Shown piece by piece: positions 4,921-5,569 of a stretch of 5,569 bases of DNA. The number at the start of each line of letters is the position of its first letter. The first letter of the stretch is position 1. Location: NCBI GenBank assembly GCA_021813195.1, contig JAKALI010000317.1:1-5569 (forward strand). Reading direction: 5' to 3'. This stretch comes from Pseudomonadota bacterium (GTDB lineage Bacteria > Pseudomonadota > Alphaproteobacteria > Rhizobiales > Hyphomicrobiaceae). The notes beneath the pieces are model-generated. The model did not search any database. It was not told the origin of the DNA and worked only from the letters and a program-made list of their open reading frames with translations. The position numbers were made by a program, and so were the translations under genes.

Positions 4921-5158
4921 CGTCGATGCGATCCGCTACGAGTTCTGCATATCCATCGGAAAGGGCGTTGAAGGCAGCACGATAGCCCTGTCGTTCCGCC
5001 ATTGCTGCGATGAAATCCGCGTGCTCGTCATTGATTGTCTGACGAATGCGCGGGACGCGCTCCTTCATGAGCGCCCATATCTGGCCACACTCAAAGCCGT
5101 ATGCGAACGATGGGCTCTGATCCGGAAACTCAACTACCTTCGTGTATTCTTCCGCCAT
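4907..5158 (-). CDS. Hypothetical 83-aa acidic protein
   Basis: Starts at ATG 5158 after junction element copy 2 and stops at TAA inside copy 3. The N-terminal 15 residues (MAEEYTKVVEFPDQS) are followed by a Phe/Tyr/Gly/Cys segment (SFAYGFECGQIWALM, 16-30). Two predicted helical stretches follow at about 31-53 (with RQTINDEHADFIAAM) and 56-82 (YRAAFNALSDGYAELVADRIDEEV). It has no membrane helix or recognised motif. The family is unknown to me. It is most likely a small cytoplasmic phage accessory protein of the same co-transcribed block as its neighbours, judged only by position and spacing. Confidence 0.7.
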   Translation of the reverse strand: MAEEYTKVVEFPDQSPSFAYGFECGQIWALMKERVPRIRQTINDEHADFIAAMAERQGYRAAFNALSDGYAELVADRIDEEVG

Positions 5159-5178
5159 GCGGCGTTATCCAGCTTCCT
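5159..5178 (-). promoter_or_regulatory. Junction element copy 2 (upstream of the 83-aa gene)
   Basis: On the minus strand this reads AGGAAGCTGGATAACGCCGC before ATG 5158, one mismatch to CTGGATRACGCCCG near its end. The TAA at 5167-5165 is the stop of the preceding 69-aa gene. Eight bases separate GGAT from the start. Confidence 0.65.
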
Positions 5179-5374
5179 GGTTGGTACGGATCAAATGTGC
5201 TATCTGCCGAGCGATCGGATCTCCGGGACGATATTGTTCTGCGATCTGGGCTGCTCGTTCACGCTGTTTGGCTAGAGCAGACGCGATGATATCCCTTAGG
5301 CTCGTCGTAGATGCCTGAAGGTGCACTACCGCTTCATCGGCGGTATCAATGTCTTCTTGCCAGATCACAAGCAT
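5165..5374 (-). CDS. Hypothetical 69-aa helical protein
   Basis: Starts at ATG 5374 after junction element copy 1 and stops at TAA inside copy 2. After a short hydrophobic start (MLVIWQED) the peptide looks almost entirely helical, with heptad-like spacing of Leu, Ile and Ala through residues 11-65 (for example TTSLRDIIASALAKQRERAA) and a break at RPGDP (49-53). There is no membrane segment or catalytic motif. It ends NQEAG, one of four proteins in this block whose last residues are set by the shared junction element. I do not recognise the family. Confidence 0.68.
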   Translation of the reverse strand: MLVIWQEDIDTADEAVVHLQASTTSLRDIIASALAKQRERAAQIAEQYRPGDPIARQIAHLIRTNQEAG

Positions 5375-5395
5375 CGGGCGTCATCCAGCCTTCTT
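5375..5395 (-). promoter_or_regulatory. Junction element copy 1 (upstream of the 69-aa gene)
   Basis: On the minus strand a purine-rich AAGAAGG is followed by CTGGATGACGCCCG and ATG 5374. The TGA at 5383-5381 is the stop of the preceding gene. Eight bases separate GGAT from the start. Together with copies 2-5 it defines the consensus. Confidence 0.65.
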
Positions 5396-5569
5396 GAGAG
5401 CGCCGTTCATTTCGCGCTCTAGGTTGTCAAGGGCATCGCGCACATCCGCGATCTCGCGGCGCACCCACGCTTCATTTGTCTCGCGGTCGCACGTTGGCAA
5501 TTCCGGGTTCCAACTATCCCAACCCCAACGGAGCGTCTTGCCGAGGGCAGCTTGCAACTCGCCCAAAGA
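5381..5569 (-). CDS. Hypothetical small protein, N-terminus cut by the window edge
   Basis: The frame is open from the right edge to TGA 5383-5381, giving at least 62 residues. No ATG lies in the visible part before the middle of the protein. A TTG at 5566 is possible, but only three bases of upstream sequence are visible, so the real start may lie outside. The visible part has an aromatic-rich stretch (LRWGWDSWNPELP), then an acidic and basic helix that looks amphipathic (NEAWVRREIADVRDALDNLE, with REMNGAL after it) and ends KKAG. The family is not recognised. It is the first visible gene of the minus-strand operon. Confidence 0.6.
   Translation of the reverse strand, partial: SLGELQAALGKTLRWGWDSWNPELPTCDRETNEAWVRREIADVRDALDNLEREMNGALKKAG

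Noticed and set aside
3888..5395. CRISPR array or tandem repeat array explanation for the repeated element
   Set aside because: The copies are 210-760 bases apart, separated by different coding genes, and always placed at start codons.

Overview
The window looks like part of a bacteriophage or prophage of an alphaproteobacterium, probably a Rhizobiales-type host. This is inferred from the GC-rich codon use, the densely packed small genes with overlapping stop and start codons, and a tail-fibre/holin/lysis-type gene order. No integrase, terminase or host gene is visible, so a free phage cannot be told from a prophage, and the genus is a guess.

Positions 1-2462 (+ strand) read as the end of a late operon. 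It starts with the C-terminal end of a probable tail fibre or spike protein (1-230). Next come a 37-codon membrane peptide (243-356) and a two-helix holin-like protein (396-590). Two small predicted lipoproteins (587-913 and 925-1398), a class 3 lipase-like alpha/beta hydrolase with a GHSLG elbow (1398-2027) and a single-pass membrane protein with a helical tail (2040-2462) complete it. Most neighbours overlap or nearly touch, which suggests translational coupling. A strong rho-independent terminator at 2508-2543 closes the operon. No endolysin is visible. The holin, lipoproteins, lipase and membrane/helical protein could together form an envelope-disruption module; this is inference from order and architecture.

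Positions 2544-2708 are a convergent intergenic stretch without a convincing gene. It holds two small adjacent hairpins and nothing else I can name.

Positions 2709-5569 (- strand) form a second operon, transcribed toward the first and probably early or middle phage genes. In transcription order it has four short genes of unknown function (5381-5569 partial, 5165-5374, 4907-5158, 4655-4900), a 37-aa helix-turn-helix-like miniprotein (4536-4649) and an unknown 196-aa protein (3907-4497). A DHH/DHHA1 phosphoesterase (2976-3887) and an unknown 87-aa protein (2709-2972) follow. The DHH enzyme is the only member with a clear biochemical assignment.

The most striking feature is a repeated junction element, consensus CTGGATRACGCCCG, just before the start codons of five of these minus-strand genes. 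In four copies it contains the stop codon of the preceding gene. It resembles in concept the start-associated sequences of some mycobacteriophages and may be a phage-specific translation or regulatory signal.
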